Source: Streptomyces sp. SBT349
GTDB lineage: Bacteria; Actinomycetota; Actinomycetes; Streptomycetales; Streptomycetaceae
Direction: 5' to 3'
NCBI RefSeq assembly: GCF_001083795.1
Contig: NZ_LAVK01000017.1
Coordinates: 1 to 44,501 of the forward strand
Length of the DNA: 44,501 nt
Shown here in pieces: positions 6,646 to 17,019 of the stretch; within the stretch, counting starts at the first letter, position 1; every line of letters starts with the position of its first letter. The notes beneath the pieces were generated by a model, which had not been told where the DNA came from, ran no database searches, and saw only the letters and a program-made list of their open reading frames with translations. Made by a program: the position numbers and the translations under genes.

Positions 6646-8901
6646 ATGAAACCGCTCGGGCCGACCGATCCTCAACGAGTGGGCCACTACCGCCTGCTGG
6701 GGAAATTGGGCGCCGGCGGAATGGGCAGCGTTTATCTCGCCCGCTCCGACCGCGGGCGCACGGTGGCCGTCAAGCTCGTCCAGCCGGAGCTCGCGGCACA
6801 ACCGGAGTTCAGACAACGGTTCCAGCACGAGGTCGACGCGGCGCGCCGCGTCGGCGGTGACTGGACCGCTCCGGTGCTCGGCTGCGACACCGAGGCGGAG
6901 ACGCCCTGGGTGGCCACCGGCTACGTGGCGGGTCCCTCGCTCCACGAGGTCGTCGCCCACACCTATGGCCGCCTGCCCGAACGCTCGCTGCGGATCCTCG
7001 CCAACGGCCTGGTCAAGGCGTTGCGCGACATCCACGCCGCGGGCTTGGTGCACCGCGACCTCAAGCCGTCGAACGTCATGATCACCATCGACGGCCCCCG
7101 CGTCATCGACTTCGGCATCGCCCGCGCCCTGGAGGCCGGCGGCGAGGGGCTGACGAGGACGGGCGCGGCCGTCGGCTCGCCCGGCTTCATGTCGCCCGAG
7201 CAGTGCCGCGGCGAGGTCCTGACCGCCGCGAGCGACGTCTTCTGTCTCGGCTCCGTGCTCACCTTCGCGGCGACCGGCTCCACCCCGTTCGGCGACGCCA
7301 ACAGCGCGATGACCGCGCTGATGCTGCGGATCGTCCAGGGCCAGCAGGACCTGAGCGAGGTGCCCGAGGGGCTGCGCGGCCTGATCGAGCGATGCCTGGC
7401 GCAGCACCCGGCGGACCGGCCCAGCCTGGACGAACTCATCGCGTACACCGAGTCCGCGGAGAACGACGAGGAGCCCTGGCTGCCGGGCGCGCTGGTGGCC
7501 AAGCTCGGCCGCCACGCGGTGGAGCTGCTGGACTCCGAGGACCCGCTCCAGGCGCCGCCGAAGCCGGCGACGCAGCCGCCGCCCGCGATGCCGCACATGC
7601 CGCCGACGCCGGCCCCGCCGTCGTCCATACCCGGCATGCCGCCCACGAGTCCGCTGCCGGCGCAGCCGCCGACGCAGCTGAGCGTGCCCGCGACGCCGCC
7701 CCCGAGCCCTCCGCCGAACTCGGGGGTGGACGGGATGGCCACGATGACCTCGGCCATGCCGCCCGCCGGGTACGGCACCCCGCCCCCCGCGGGCGGCGGC
7801 TACGGCTACCCGCAGGGCCCCGGGGGCCCCGGAGGGCCCGCCGGGTACGGCTACCCGCAGGCGCCGGGCACGCCCGGGTACGGCTCGCCGGTCCCCGGCG
7901 ACGTCAACTCCGTGCAGGGCCCCTACGGCGCGAGCTACCCGGCGGGGCCGATGGGTCACGGCGGCCCCGGCGCTCCGGGCGGTCCCGGCCACGGCGGTCA
8001 CGGCGGCGGACAGCGCAAGAACATCACGTGGATCGTGGTCGCGGCGGTCGCCGTCTTCGCCCTGGCCGCGGGCATCGCGGTGGTCTCCATGAGCGGCGGC
8101 GACGACGAGCCGGACGACCCGCCCACCGCGCAGCCGTCCAACGACCCCACCGAGGACCCGACCCAGGACCCGACGCCGACCGAGGACCCGACCGAGGACC
8201 CCGCGCCGCCCGGGGGCGGGGAGGGCACCGTGGGGTACGAGTACATCGGCTCCTGGGAGGGCCCGGTCCTCAACGACGGCGAGGACGCCGGCTGGTACCA
8301 GCGGATCGAGATCAACGAGGGCTCCACGGGCGACACGGTGACGACGCAGTGGACGCTGCTGCGGACCCTGCTGTGCACCGAGGAGTCGCAGCTGACCGGG
8401 GTCGGCGACGCGCTGACCCTGACGGGCACCGGCACCACGGTCACCGCTCCCACCGACGACCCGAGCCGCTGCGAGCCGTACGGCGAGCAGACCATCGAGC
8501 CCCAGGGCGACGGCACGCTGCTGTGGACCTCGGGCAGCCTGACCGCCGAGCTGACGATGGCCGACCTGAGCCAGGGCGGCGACGGCATGCCGATCGCCAT
8601 CTACGAGGGGCAGTACCAGTCCCCCGACTACCAGGTCACCTTCCCGTTCTCCGCCTCCGCGGGCGAGCTGGGGGTCACCTACACGAACGGCTCCTGCACC
8701 TGGGAGGGGCACCTGGTGGCCAACCACACCGACACCACCTCCATCCTGGTCGGCCCGGCCGAGGCCACCTCCGGCGACTGCGAGCCGCTGCCCTCGTTCA
8801 CCATCTCCTGGACGCTGGGCTCGGGCGACTCCGAGGCGCAGTCGGTCGAGTTCTCCGAGTTCGACGGAAGCACGACGTTCAGCGCCGAACGCACCAACTG
8901 A
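6646..8901 (+). CDS. Membrane Ser/Thr protein kinase, third of tandem trio, with related ectodomain
   Basis: A 751-residue kinase starting MKPLGPTDPQRVGHYRLLG after GGGGAG. Lys 43, HRD Asp 138 and DFG Asp 155 are at the same positions as in the two upstream paralogues. The cytoplasmic linker is longer and rich in Pro, Gly and Tyr (repeated GYGYPQ). A membrane helix lies at about 459-481 (WIVVAAVAVFALAAGIAVV), followed by an acidic proline-rich stalk with repeated TEDPT units. The ectodomain resembles that of the previous kinase: YIGSWEGP opens unit one, and SCTWEGHLVA, GDCEPLPSF mark unit two, with matching cysteines. It ends at a strong bidirectional hairpin facing purA. The gap to the preceding gene is 167 bases, so it may have its own promoter. 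Confidence 0.92.
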   Translation: MKPLGPTDPQRVGHYRLLGKLGAGGMGSVYLARSDRGRTVAVKLVQPELAAQPEFRQRFQHEVDAARRVGGDWTAPVLGCDTEAETPWVATGYVAGPSLHEVVAHTYGRLPERSLRILANGLVKALRDIHAAGLVHRDLKPSNVMITIDGPRVIDFGIARALEAGGEGLTRTGAAVGSPGFMSPEQCRGEVLTAASDVFCLGSVLTFAATGSTPFGDANSAMTALMLRIVQGQQDLSEVPEGLRGLIERCLAQHPADRPSLDELIAYTESAENDEEPWLPGALVAKLGRHAVELLDSEDPLQAPPKPATQPPPAMPHMPPTPAPPSSIPGMPPTSPLPAQPPTQLSVPATPPPSPPPNSGVDGMATMTSAMPPAGYGTPPPAGGGYGYPQGPGGPGGPAGYGYPQAPGTPGYGSPVPGDVNSVQGPYGASYPAGPMGHGGPGAPGGPGHGGHGGGQRKNITWIVVAAVAVFALAAGIAVVSMSGGDDEPDDPPTAQPSNDPTEDPTQDPTPTEDPTEDPAPPGGGEGTVGYEYIGSWEGPVLNDGEDAGWYQRIEINEGSTGDTVTTQWTLLRTLLCTEESQLTGVGDALTLTGTGTTVTAPTDDPSRCEPYGEQTIEPQGDGTLLWTSGSLTAELTMADLSQGGDGMPIAIYEGQYQSPDYQVTFPFSASAGELGVTYTNGSCTWEGHLVANHTDTTSILVGPAEATSGDCEPLPSFTISWTLGSGDSEAQSVEFSEFDGSTTFSAERTN

Positions 8902-8916
8902 CGGGGTAACCCGGCG

Positions 8917-8965
8917 GGAGGGGGCCGGGGGCGCGCGTTCGACCGACGCGCCCCCGGCCCCCTCC
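8917..8965. terminator. Bidirectional terminator between third kinase and purA
   Basis: A perfect 19-bp inverted repeat (left arm 8917-8935, right arm 8947-8965) with an 11-base loop, lying between the convergent stops of the kinase gene (8901) and purA (8993). The arms are almost all G and C. There is no clear T-tract, which is usual for Streptomyces terminators. Confidence 0.8.
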
Positions 8966-8992
8966 GTCGTTCCCGCCGCGCTCCGCGCGCGG

Positions 8993-11245
<2,253 letters not shown>

Positions 11246-11761
11246 TCAGCCGGCGCCGCGCTGCGCGCGCCAGCGCGCGAGGGTCTCGGGCAGCTCCATG
11301 CGGAGGAACGCGAGGAAGTCGGCGGTCTCGGCCAGCCTGACCCCGGCCTCCGTGTCGCGCCCCACCGCGTCGACGCCCGACTCCATGGTGGCGACCCAGC
11401 GCGCGAGCAGGGGGTCGCGGCTGGCGATGGCCTCGTGCCAGACGTCGTGCTGGAGCCGGTACCGCTCGCGGCGCGAGCCCGGCTCGCGCTCCCTGCTGAG
11501 CAGGTGCATCTGCGCCAGGTAGCGGACGGCGCCCGAGACGGCGGCGGGCGAGACCTGGAGCCGGTCGGCCAGCTCCGCGGAGGAGAGCGTGCCCTCCTGG
11601 GAGGCCAGCAGGCAGGCGAAGACGCGCGAGGCCATGCGCGGCATGCCGGCCTCGGTCATGTCGGCGGCGCACCGCTCGACCCAGGCGGCCGTGGCGTCGC
11701 TGTACGGCGGAACGGGCCGCCGCTCACCGGGCCGTCGCGTCGGGGGGGTGGGGTCGATCAT
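11246..11761 (-). CDS. GbsR/MarR-type transcriptional regulator of the adjacent ABC exporter
   Basis: A 171-residue winged-helix regulator. The helix-turn-helix is at FACLLASQEGTLSSAELADRL then VSPAAVSGAVRYLAQMHLLSRER, resembling the GbsR branch of the MarR superfamily. The C-terminal half is helical with tryptophans (VWHEAIASRDPLLARWVATM), a likely effector or dimer region. GGAGG precedes the ATG. The gene is divergent from a drug-type ABC exporter with 82 bases between, and a 16-bp palindrome sits over both putative promoters, so it most likely represses the exporter and itself. The effector is probably a substrate of the exporter, by analogy with similar pairs. Confidence 0.85.
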   Translation of the reverse strand: MIDPTPPTRRPGERRPVPPYSDATAAWVERCAADMTEAGMPRMASRVFACLLASQEGTLSSAELADRLQVSPAAVSGAVRYLAQMHLLSREREPGSRRERYRLQHDVWHEAIASRDPLLARWVATMESGVDAVGRDTEAGVRLAETADFLAFLRMELPETLARWRAQRGAG

Positions 11762-11800
11762 CAGATCATCCTCCCATCCGCGTTCATGGAGCTTGACGCT

Positions 11801-11837
11801 TTCCTAACTTCACAACTTTGTGAATCAACAGTAAGTT
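11801..11837. promoter_or_regulatory. Divergent promoters with shared palindromic operator
   Basis: TTCACAA-CT-TTGTGAA (11809-11824) has perfect 7-bp arms. Leftward, TTGATT (11828-11823) and TAGGAA (11806-11801), 16 bases apart, fit a promoter for the regulator, with the palindrome in the spacer. Rightward, TTCACA (11809-11814) and TAAGTT (11832-11837), 17 bases apart, fit a promoter for the ABC genes. The start codon at 11844 is six bases after that -10 and has no ribosome-binding site, so the exporter mRNA may be leaderless. Confidence 0.6.
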
Positions 11838-11843
11838 GAAAAC

Positions 11844-12785
11844 ATGAACACGGCAAGCAACGCCATCACCGTCAGCGGTCTGGTGAAAACCTTCGGCCGG
11901 ACCCGCGCCCTGGACGGTCTCGACCTGGAGGTCGGGACCGGCGAGGTGCACGGCTTCCTCGGGCCCAACGGCGCCGGGAAGTCCACCACCATCCGTGTCC
12001 TGCTGGGCCTGCTCCGCGCCGACGCGGGATCCGTGACCCTGCTCGGCGGGGACCCGTGGGACGACGCGGTGCGGTTGCACAGACGGCTCGCCTACGTTCC
12101 CGGCGATGTCGAGCTCTGGCCCAATCTGAGCGGCGGCGAGGCCATCGACCTCCTCGCCCGGCTCCGCGGCGGCCTGGACCGGGAGCGGCGCGACGAGCTC
12201 ACCGAGCGATTCGCCCTCGACCCCACGAAGAAGGGCCGCACCTACTCCAAGGGGAACCGGCAGAAGGTCGCCCTGGTGGCCGCCCTCGCCTCGCGCGCGG
12301 ACCTGCTGCTGCTCGACGAGCCCACCGCGGGCCTGGACCCGCTGATGGAGGTCGTCTTCCAGGACGTGATCAAGGAGGCCAAGGACGCGGGCAAGACCGT
12401 GCTCCTCTCCAGCCACATCCTGGCCCAGGTCGAGAAGCTCTGCGACCGGGTCAGCATCATCAGGCTCGGGAAAATCGTCCAGTCCGGGACGCTCAGCGAG
12501 ATGCGCCACCTCACCCGCACCACCATCGAGGCGGAGACCGGCGAGCCCGTCACCGGCCTCGACGCACTGCCCGGGGTGCACGACGTGCGCGTCGAGAACG
12601 GCACGGTCCACTTCGGCGTCGACGGCGGCCACCTGGACGGCGCCGTCCGCCACCTCGCGGGCTTCGGCGTCCGCAGCCTGGTCAGCCACCCGCCGACCCT
12701 GGAGGAGCTCATGCTCCGCCACTACGGCGACGAGCTGGAGGCCCTGGAGGGCAACGGCCACCAGCACGCGGGAGCGGCGCGATGA
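11844..12785 (+). CDS. ABC exporter ATP-binding protein (DrrA-like)
   Basis: A 313-residue ATPase subunit. The Walker A motif GPNGAGKST is at residues 40-48. The signature region is [15 protein letters not shown], a divergent form (SKGNRQK rather than LSGGQ) seen in drug-efflux ABC-2 systems. Walker B is [14 protein letters not shown], and the switch histidine is in LLSSHIL. The C-terminal 80 residues form the regulatory tail typical of DrrA/CcmA-like exporters. It overlaps the permease gene by four bases (ATGA). There is no ribosome-binding site before the ATG, in keeping with a leaderless start. The pair probably exports a hydrophobic or antibiotic-like compound; the substrate is unknown. 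Confidence 0.93.
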   Translation: MNTASNAITVSGLVKTFGRTRALDGLDLEVGTGEVHGFLGPNGAGKSTTIRVLLGLLRADAGSVTLLGGDPWDDAVRLHRRLAYVPGDVELWPNLSGGEAIDLLARLRGGLDRERRDELTERFALDPTKKGRTYSKGNRQKVALVAALASRADLLLLDEPTAGLDPLMEVVFQDVIKEAKDAGKTVLLSSHILAQVEKLCDRVSIIRLGKIVQSGTLSEMRHLTRTTIEAETGEPVTGLDALPGVHDVRVENGTVHFGVDGGHLDGAVRHLAGFGVRSLVSHPPTLEELMLRHYGDELEALEGNGHQHAGAAR

Positions 12786-14449
12786 CCGCCACCGCGACCG
12801 CCGGTCCCGCCGCCCCCGCGAGGCCCGCGCACCCGGGCGGCCGGGGCGGAGCGCTGGCGGGCACCGGCACGCTCATCCGGTTCAACCTGCGGCGCGACCG
12901 CGTCCGGCTCCCGGTCTGGATCGGGGCCCTGTTCTTCGTCACCGTCGCCTCCGCCGCCAGCTTCGAGACCACCTATCCCGAGTTCGCGGACCGCGAGTCG
13001 GCCAAGCGGACCGTGGAGGGACCCGCCGGGCTCGCCATGTCGGGCCCCGAGCACTACCTCGGCGGCGACTACCACTACGGCGCCATGACCGGCCACCAGA
13101 TGATCGGCGCGATGGCCATCGTCGTCGGCATCATGAGCGTGCTCACCGTCGTGCGGCACACGCGCACCGAGGAGGAGACCGGCCGCGCGGAGCTGCTGCG
13201 CTCCGCCGTGGTCGGCCGCCACGCCCACCTGGCCGCCGCCCTGACCGTCGCCGTCGCGGCCAACGTGGCGCTCGGCCTGCTGCTGGCCCTCGGCCTCGGC
13301 GGGCTCGGCGTCGAGAGCGTCACCGCCTCCGGCTCCCTGCTCTACGGCGCCGCCAGCGTCGCCGTCGGCGTCTCCTTCGCCGCCGTCGCGGCCGTGACGG
13401 TGCAGATCACCGCGTTCGCCCGCGGCGCCTCCGGCATGGCCATCGCCGTCGTCGGCGCGGCCTACACCCTGCGCGCGGTCGGCGACATCGGCGCCGACGC
13501 GCTGTCCTGGCTCTCCCCCATCGGCTGGGCCCAGCGCACCTACGTCTACGTCGACGACCGCTGGTGGCCGCTGCTGCTCCACGCCGCGTTCGCCGTCGGC
13601 TGCGTCCTCGTGGCCGTGGCCCTCTCCACCCGCCGCGACCTGGGCGCGGGTCTGCGCCCGCCGCGCCCCGGACGGCCGAGGGCGAGCGAGGCCCTGGCCC
13701 ACCCGCTCGGCTTCGCGCTCCGCCTCCACCGCGGCGTGCTGATCGGCTTCGCCGCCGGAGGGCTGCTCACCGGCCTCACGTTCGGCTCGGTCCTCGGGGA
13801 GACGGAGGACCTGCTCGACAGCAGCGACGAGCTGCGCGAGTCCGTCGAACAGCTGGGCGGCGCCAGCCTGGCCGAGGCGTTCGCCTCCGTGGTCCTGGCC
13901 ATCCTGACGCTGATCGCCGCCTGCTACGTGGTGATGGCCGTGCTGCGGGCGCGGGCCGAGGAGACCGGCGGGCGCGCCGAACCGCTGCTCGCCACCGGCC
14001 TGTCCCGCACCCGCTGGGCGGGCAGCCACCTGGCCGTCGCGCTGGCGGGCGGCACGCTGATCACGCTGCTGGCGGGCTTCGGCCTCGGCCTCGCGGGCGC
14101 GGGCTCCGCGGAGGACACCGGCCTGATCTGGAGCCTGACCTGGGGCGCGCTGGCGTACGCGCCCGCGCTGTGGGCGACCGCGGGGATCACGCTGGTGGTG
14201 TTCGGATGGTTCCCCCGGGCGTCGATGGCGGCGTGGGCCGTTCCGACCTACGCGTTCTTCGTCGTCTACCTGGGCAACCTGACCGACATCCCCGGTCTCC
14301 TGAGCAACCTGTCGCCGCTCAGCCATGTGCCGCAGGTGCCGGCCGCCGAGCTGGACTGGGTGCCGCTGCTCGCCCTCACGGCGGTCGCCGCGGGCACGAG
14401 CGCGCTGGGCCTGGCCGGCTTCCGGCGCAGGGACCTGGAGACCAAGTGA
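12782..14449 (+). CDS. ABC exporter permease (ABC-2 type, about 12 membrane helices)
   Basis: A 555-residue integral membrane protein that pairs with the preceding ATPase. After a Pro/Ala-rich N-terminus of about 45 residues come two similar halves, each of about six helices. Each half contains a charged loop that looks duplicated: [22 protein letters not shown] in the first half and [22 protein letters not shown] in the second. This is the layout of the large fused permeases in actinobacterial drug exporters, where two ABC-2 domains are joined in one chain. The ATG overlaps the ATPase stop. Downstream lie short tandem repeats and a terminator hairpin, so the operon ends here. Confidence 0.9.
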   Translation: MTATATAGPAAPARPAHPGGRGGALAGTGTLIRFNLRRDRVRLPVWIGALFFVTVASAASFETTYPEFADRESAKRTVEGPAGLAMSGPEHYLGGDYHYGAMTGHQMIGAMAIVVGIMSVLTVVRHTRTEEETGRAELLRSAVVGRHAHLAAALTVAVAANVALGLLLALGLGGLGVESVTASGSLLYGAASVAVGVSFAAVAAVTVQITAFARGASGMAIAVVGAAYTLRAVGDIGADALSWLSPIGWAQRTYVYVDDRWWPLLLHAAFAVGCVLVAVALSTRRDLGAGLRPPRPGRPRASEALAHPLGFALRLHRGVLIGFAAGGLLTGLTFGSVLGETEDLLDSSDELRESVEQLGGASLAEAFASVVLAILTLIAACYVVMAVLRARAEETGGRAEPLLATGLSRTRWAGSHLAVALAGGTLITLLAGFGLGLAGAGSAEDTGLIWSLTWGALAYAPALWATAGITLVVFGWFPRASMAAWAVPTYAFFVVYLGNLTDIPGLLSNLSPLSHVPQVPAAELDWVPLLALTAVAAGTSALGLAGFRRRDLETK

Positions 14450-14469
14450 CCCCGCACGGGCGCTGACGC

Positions 14470-14514
14470 GCGTCGGCTGACTTCGCATCGGCTGACCCCA
14501 CGTCGGCTGACCCC
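14470..14514. repeat. Three 15-bp tandem repeats after the exporter operon
   Basis: Units at 14470-14484, 14485-14499 and 14500-14514 share the core CGGCTGAC (unit consensus GCGTCGGCTGACCCC) with one to three differences, and a fourth partial unit follows. They lie between the permease stop and a terminator hairpin. No function is apparent. Confidence 0.75.
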
Positions 14515-14520
14515 GCGTCA

Positions 14521-14564
14521 TGAGGGCCCGGCCGCCGCCTCCCCGTTCGGCGGCCGGGCCCTCA
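14521..14564. terminator. Terminator hairpin after the ABC exporter operon
   Basis: A perfect 17-bp inverted repeat (14521-14537 and 14548-14564) with a 10-base loop, starting 71 bases after the permease stop and ending before the promoter region of the secreted-protein gene. Confidence 0.75.
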
Positions 14565-14669
14565 CCCGCGAGGACGCGCTCCGGGTGCGGGCGGCGTCAC
14601 GGACTGTTCGCATGAGTGACAACCCGTCACGCCCTCCGCGTGCGGCAGACGACCGGAGGTCACTCGTCC

Positions 14670-15215
14670 ATGAAGCCCCGCATCCGCATCGCCACCCGTC
14701 TGACCGCGGCCACCGCCACGTCCGTTCTCGCCCTGGGCCTCGCGGCACCGGCCGCGCTCGCCCAGGACGCCGCCAGGCCCGGGTGGGACAGCTCCTCCCC
14801 GCTCACCATCTCGCCCAGCTCGGGCGGCGCCGGCACCTCGGTCACCGTCAAGGCCGCCTGCCAGCCGAGCGGTCCCGCCACCTCGCAGGCGTTCCAGCAG
14901 AACATCACCCTCCGCAAGAGCCACGACAAGCGCTGGGTCGGCACCGGCCGGATCAAACGCAGCGGCCTCCAGGTCGGCAGGAGCTACCAGGTCACCGTCC
15001 GCTGCTCCGACGGCGTCACGCTGAGCACGACGTTCACCTTCACCGCCGGCACCCCGAGCGGCGGCGCCTCCGCCGGCTTCGGCGGCCAGGGCGGCGCGAG
15101 CAGCGGCTCCACCCAGGCGACGGCCCTGGCCATCGGCGGCGGCATGGCCGTCGCGGGCGCGGTCGGGTACGTGTTCCTGGCCCGCCGCCGGCGCTCGACC
15201 GGCAACCACTTCTGA
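14670..15215 (+). CDS. Secreted, membrane-anchored small protein upstream of a sortase
   Basis: A 181-residue exported protein. It has a signal peptide with KPRIRIATR, a hydrophobic core and an ALAQDA cleavage region at about residue 32. The middle region (PLTISPSSGGAGTSVTVKAAC, then TLRKSHDKRW and VRCSDGVTLSTTFTF) looks like one Ig-like beta domain with two cysteines. A Gly/Ser-rich stretch follows, then a membrane helix (ALAIGGGMAVAGAVGYVFLA) and a positive tail RRRRSTGNHF. The helix plus arginine tail resembles a sorting signal, but I see no LPXTG or LAXTG motif before it. The sortase gene begins eight bases after its stop, so the two form an operon. The start is supported by GGAGG ten bases upstream. 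Confidence 0.85.
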   Translation: MKPRIRIATRLTAATATSVLALGLAAPAALAQDAARPGWDSSSPLTISPSSGGAGTSVTVKAACQPSGPATSQAFQQNITLRKSHDKRWVGTGRIKRSGLQVGRSYQVTVRCSDGVTLSTTFTFTAGTPSGGASAGFGGQGGASSGSTQATALAIGGGMAVAGAVGYVFLARRRRSTGNHF

Positions 15216-15223
15216 GGCACGGC

Positions 15224-16336
15224 GTGCCCAGACCCCCGCGCCTCCCCCGGCCCTCCGGGCTCGCCGGGATCGCCGCCCGTGCCCGGCTCACCCGGCTCAC
15301 CCGGCTCACCGCGGTCGCCCGGCTCCTCGCCGTGCTGCGCGCCCTCGCGCTGCGGATGGGGCGCTCGCCCGCGGCGCGCCGGGCGGGCGCCTGGTGCGAG
15401 GCCAGGGCGCCGCGCCTGGTGGCCTCCTGCCGCCACCACGCCCTCCGCGCCACCGCCCCGCTCCGCCGCGCCGCCCCGGCGGGAACGGGCGACGCGGCGG
15501 GGCCCGATGGCGCCCCCGCCCCGGGAGGGGGCCCGGCCCGCCCGGCCGCGAGGACCAGGCACCAGCGGCTCTCGCTCACCAGCCGCCGTCTGGAGACGTC
15601 CGCCGCGGCGGTGGCGGTCTCGGTGGGCCTGCTCGCCGGGTTCTTCTGGCCCGGCGGCGCCGACGGCATGCGCGAGGCCCGGGCGTCGAGCGGCATCGCC
15701 GAGGGCGTCTCGCGCCCCGGCGCCGTCGACGCCCCGGCCGCCGCGCCCGACGCGGGTTCCACGGCGGACCTGGACCCGTCCATATCGGGCCAGCCGTCGG
15801 ACGTGGTGGCCCCACCCATGGTCCGGGCGGACCCGATCCGGGTCCGCATCCCCCAACTGGCCACCGACGTCGAAGTCTTCGGCGCCGACCTGTCGCCCGA
15901 CGGCGGCCCGCCCTCCCCCTCGGAACAGGACGCGATGCGCGCCGCCTGGTACTCGGGCGGCGTCGCGCCCGGCGAGCGCGGCGCGGCCATCCTGGTCGGG
16001 CACCTGGACACCTACGACGGGCCCGCCGCGTTCGCCGGACTCGGCTCGCTGCGGCCCGGCGAGAACATCGAGATCGACCGCACCGACGGCCAGGTCGCCG
16101 TCTTCACGGTCGACTCGGTCGAGCAGTACCCCAAGTCGGACTTCCCCGACGAGCGGGTCTACGGCTCGGTCGACACCCCGCAGCTCCGGCTGATCACCTG
16201 CGGCGGACGCTGGTCCGAGGGCGGCGGCTACGACTCCAACATCGTGGCCTACGCCCGGCTGACCGCCTCGTCGGTCTCCGCCAGCTCCCCCAGCAGCCAG
16301 GTCCCGGCGTACGAGCCGGGGTTGAACGGGTCGTAG
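15224..16336 (+). CDS. Class F-type sortase (membrane transpeptidase)
   Basis: A 370-residue protein starting at GTG six bases after GAGG. The first 120 residues are rich in Arg, Ala and Pro, with a membrane segment at about 125-145 (TSAAAVAVSVGLLAGFFW). The sortase domain follows (about 205-350), with the catalytic His in ILVGHLDTYDGPAAF, the catalytic Cys in LRLITCGGRW and an Arg in VAYARL near the end. The form GHLDT...LITC fits the class F/actinobacterial group. The long N-terminus may mean that translation begins further downstream. The C-terminal 29 codons run antisense over the end of kynB by 88 bases. Its substrate is plausibly the preceding protein, although no standard sorting motif is seen there. 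Confidence 0.87.
   Translation: MPRPPRLPRPSGLAGIAARARLTRLTRLTAVARLLAVLRALALRMGRSPAARRAGAWCEARAPRLVASCRHHALRATAPLRRAAPAGTGDAAGPDGAPAPGGGPARPAARTRHQRLSLTSRRLETSAAAVAVSVGLLAGFFWPGGADGMREARASSGIAEGVSRPGAVDAPAAAPDAGSTADLDPSISGQPSDVVAPPMVRADPIRVRIPQLATDVEVFGADLSPDGGPPSPSEQDAMRAAWYSGGVAPGERGAAILVGHLDTYDGPAAFAGLGSLRPGENIEIDRTDGQVAVFTVDSVEQYPKSDFPDERVYGSVDTPQLRLITCGGRWSEGGGYDSNIVAYARLTASSVSASSPSSQVPAYEPGLNGS
15282..15308 (+). repeat. Three 9-bp tandem repeats inside the sortase N-terminal region
   Basis: CCCGGCTCA is repeated three times without change. In the sortase frame it encodes repeated Arg-Leu-Thr (ARLTRLTRLTA). It lies in the low-complexity N-terminal segment ahead of the membrane helix, where length probably matters little. 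Confidence 0.8.
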
Positions 16337-17019
16337 TGCCCCACGCCCGGCAGCAGCCGCAGCCGGGAGCCGTGCCGGGCGGCGTAGGACCGGGAGAGCC
16401 CGGCCGGCACCTGGCGGTCCTCGGCACCGTGCACCAGCAGCACGGGGGCCGCCGGGGACGGCAGCCGCAGCGGGTCCGCCTCCGGCGGCGCTCCCCCGAG
16501 GAACGCCGCCACCGCGCCGCCGCCGAGCGCGAGTTCGGCGGCCCGCCGCAGGTCGCTGACGGCCGCGACCGCGACGGTCGCGGCGATCCGCCCCGGCGCG
16601 CGGGAGGCCGCCCACAGCGCGAGGTGGCCGCCGGCCGAGTGCCCGGCCAGCACCACGGGCCCCTCGCCCGGCAGCACGGCGAGCCCGGCGCGCACGTCGT
16701 CGAACGTCTCGGGCCACCCGCCGCCCCCGCCGGTCCGCCGGTACTCCGCGAGCGCCACCGGGACGCCCCGCCCGGCCAGCGCGACGGCGAACGGCACCAG
16801 GTAGGCGCGGTCGTACGCCTGCCGCCAGAACCCGCCGTGCAGCAGCACCACCCGGGGCGTGCCCTCGCCGTACACGTCGACGACCTGCGCCGGGTCCTCC
16901 CCGTACCGCAGGACCAGGTCGGGCGCCCTCCCGCCCGGCAGCCCGAGCAGCGCGGCGGCCTCCACCGCGTCCCGCCCCGTCTCGGGCGCCCCCTCGGCCT
17001 CCGGCGCCCCCTCGGTCAA
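16249..17019 (-). CDS. kynB: Kynurenine formamidase (alpha/beta-hydrolase type)
   Basis: A 256-residue alpha/beta hydrolase that should remove formate from N-formylkynurenine, the second step of tryptophan breakdown. The oxyanion motif HGGFW and the nucleophile elbow GHSAGGHLALW mark the arylformamidase group; the remaining triad residues are probably in AEDRQVP and GVGHYDPF. It starts at TTG (TTGA overlap with the kynU stop) with GAGGAGG upstream; the rare start is fixed by this overlap and the end of kynU. Note that this is not the metal-dependent KynB fold common in proteobacteria, so the symbol is by function. The last 88 bases overlap the sortase gene on the other strand. It is third in the kynA-kynU-kynB operon. 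Confidence 0.87.
   Translation of the reverse strand: MTEGAPEAEGAPETGRDAVEAAALLGLPGGRAPDLVLRYGEDPAQVVDVYGEGTPRVVLLHGGFWRQAYDRAYLVPFAVALAGRGVPVALAEYRRTGGGGGWPETFDDVRAGLAVLPGEGPVVLAGHSAGGHLALWAASRAPGRIAATVAVAAVSDLRRAAELALGGGAVAAFLGGAPPEADPLRLPSPAAPVLLVHGAEDRQVPAGLSRSYAARHGSRLRLLPGVGHYDPFNPGSYAGTWLLGELAETDEAVSRA

Noticed and set aside
12722-14521. A 599-codon open frame antisense to the ABC permease
   Set aside because: It runs exactly opposite a well-supported membrane protein, and its product is a low-complexity Gly/Arg/Asp sequence with no recognisable motif.
14470-14564. Possible CRISPR-like or attachment-site array
   Set aside because: The 15-bp units are directly adjacent, without spacers, and no integrase or tRNA gene is near.
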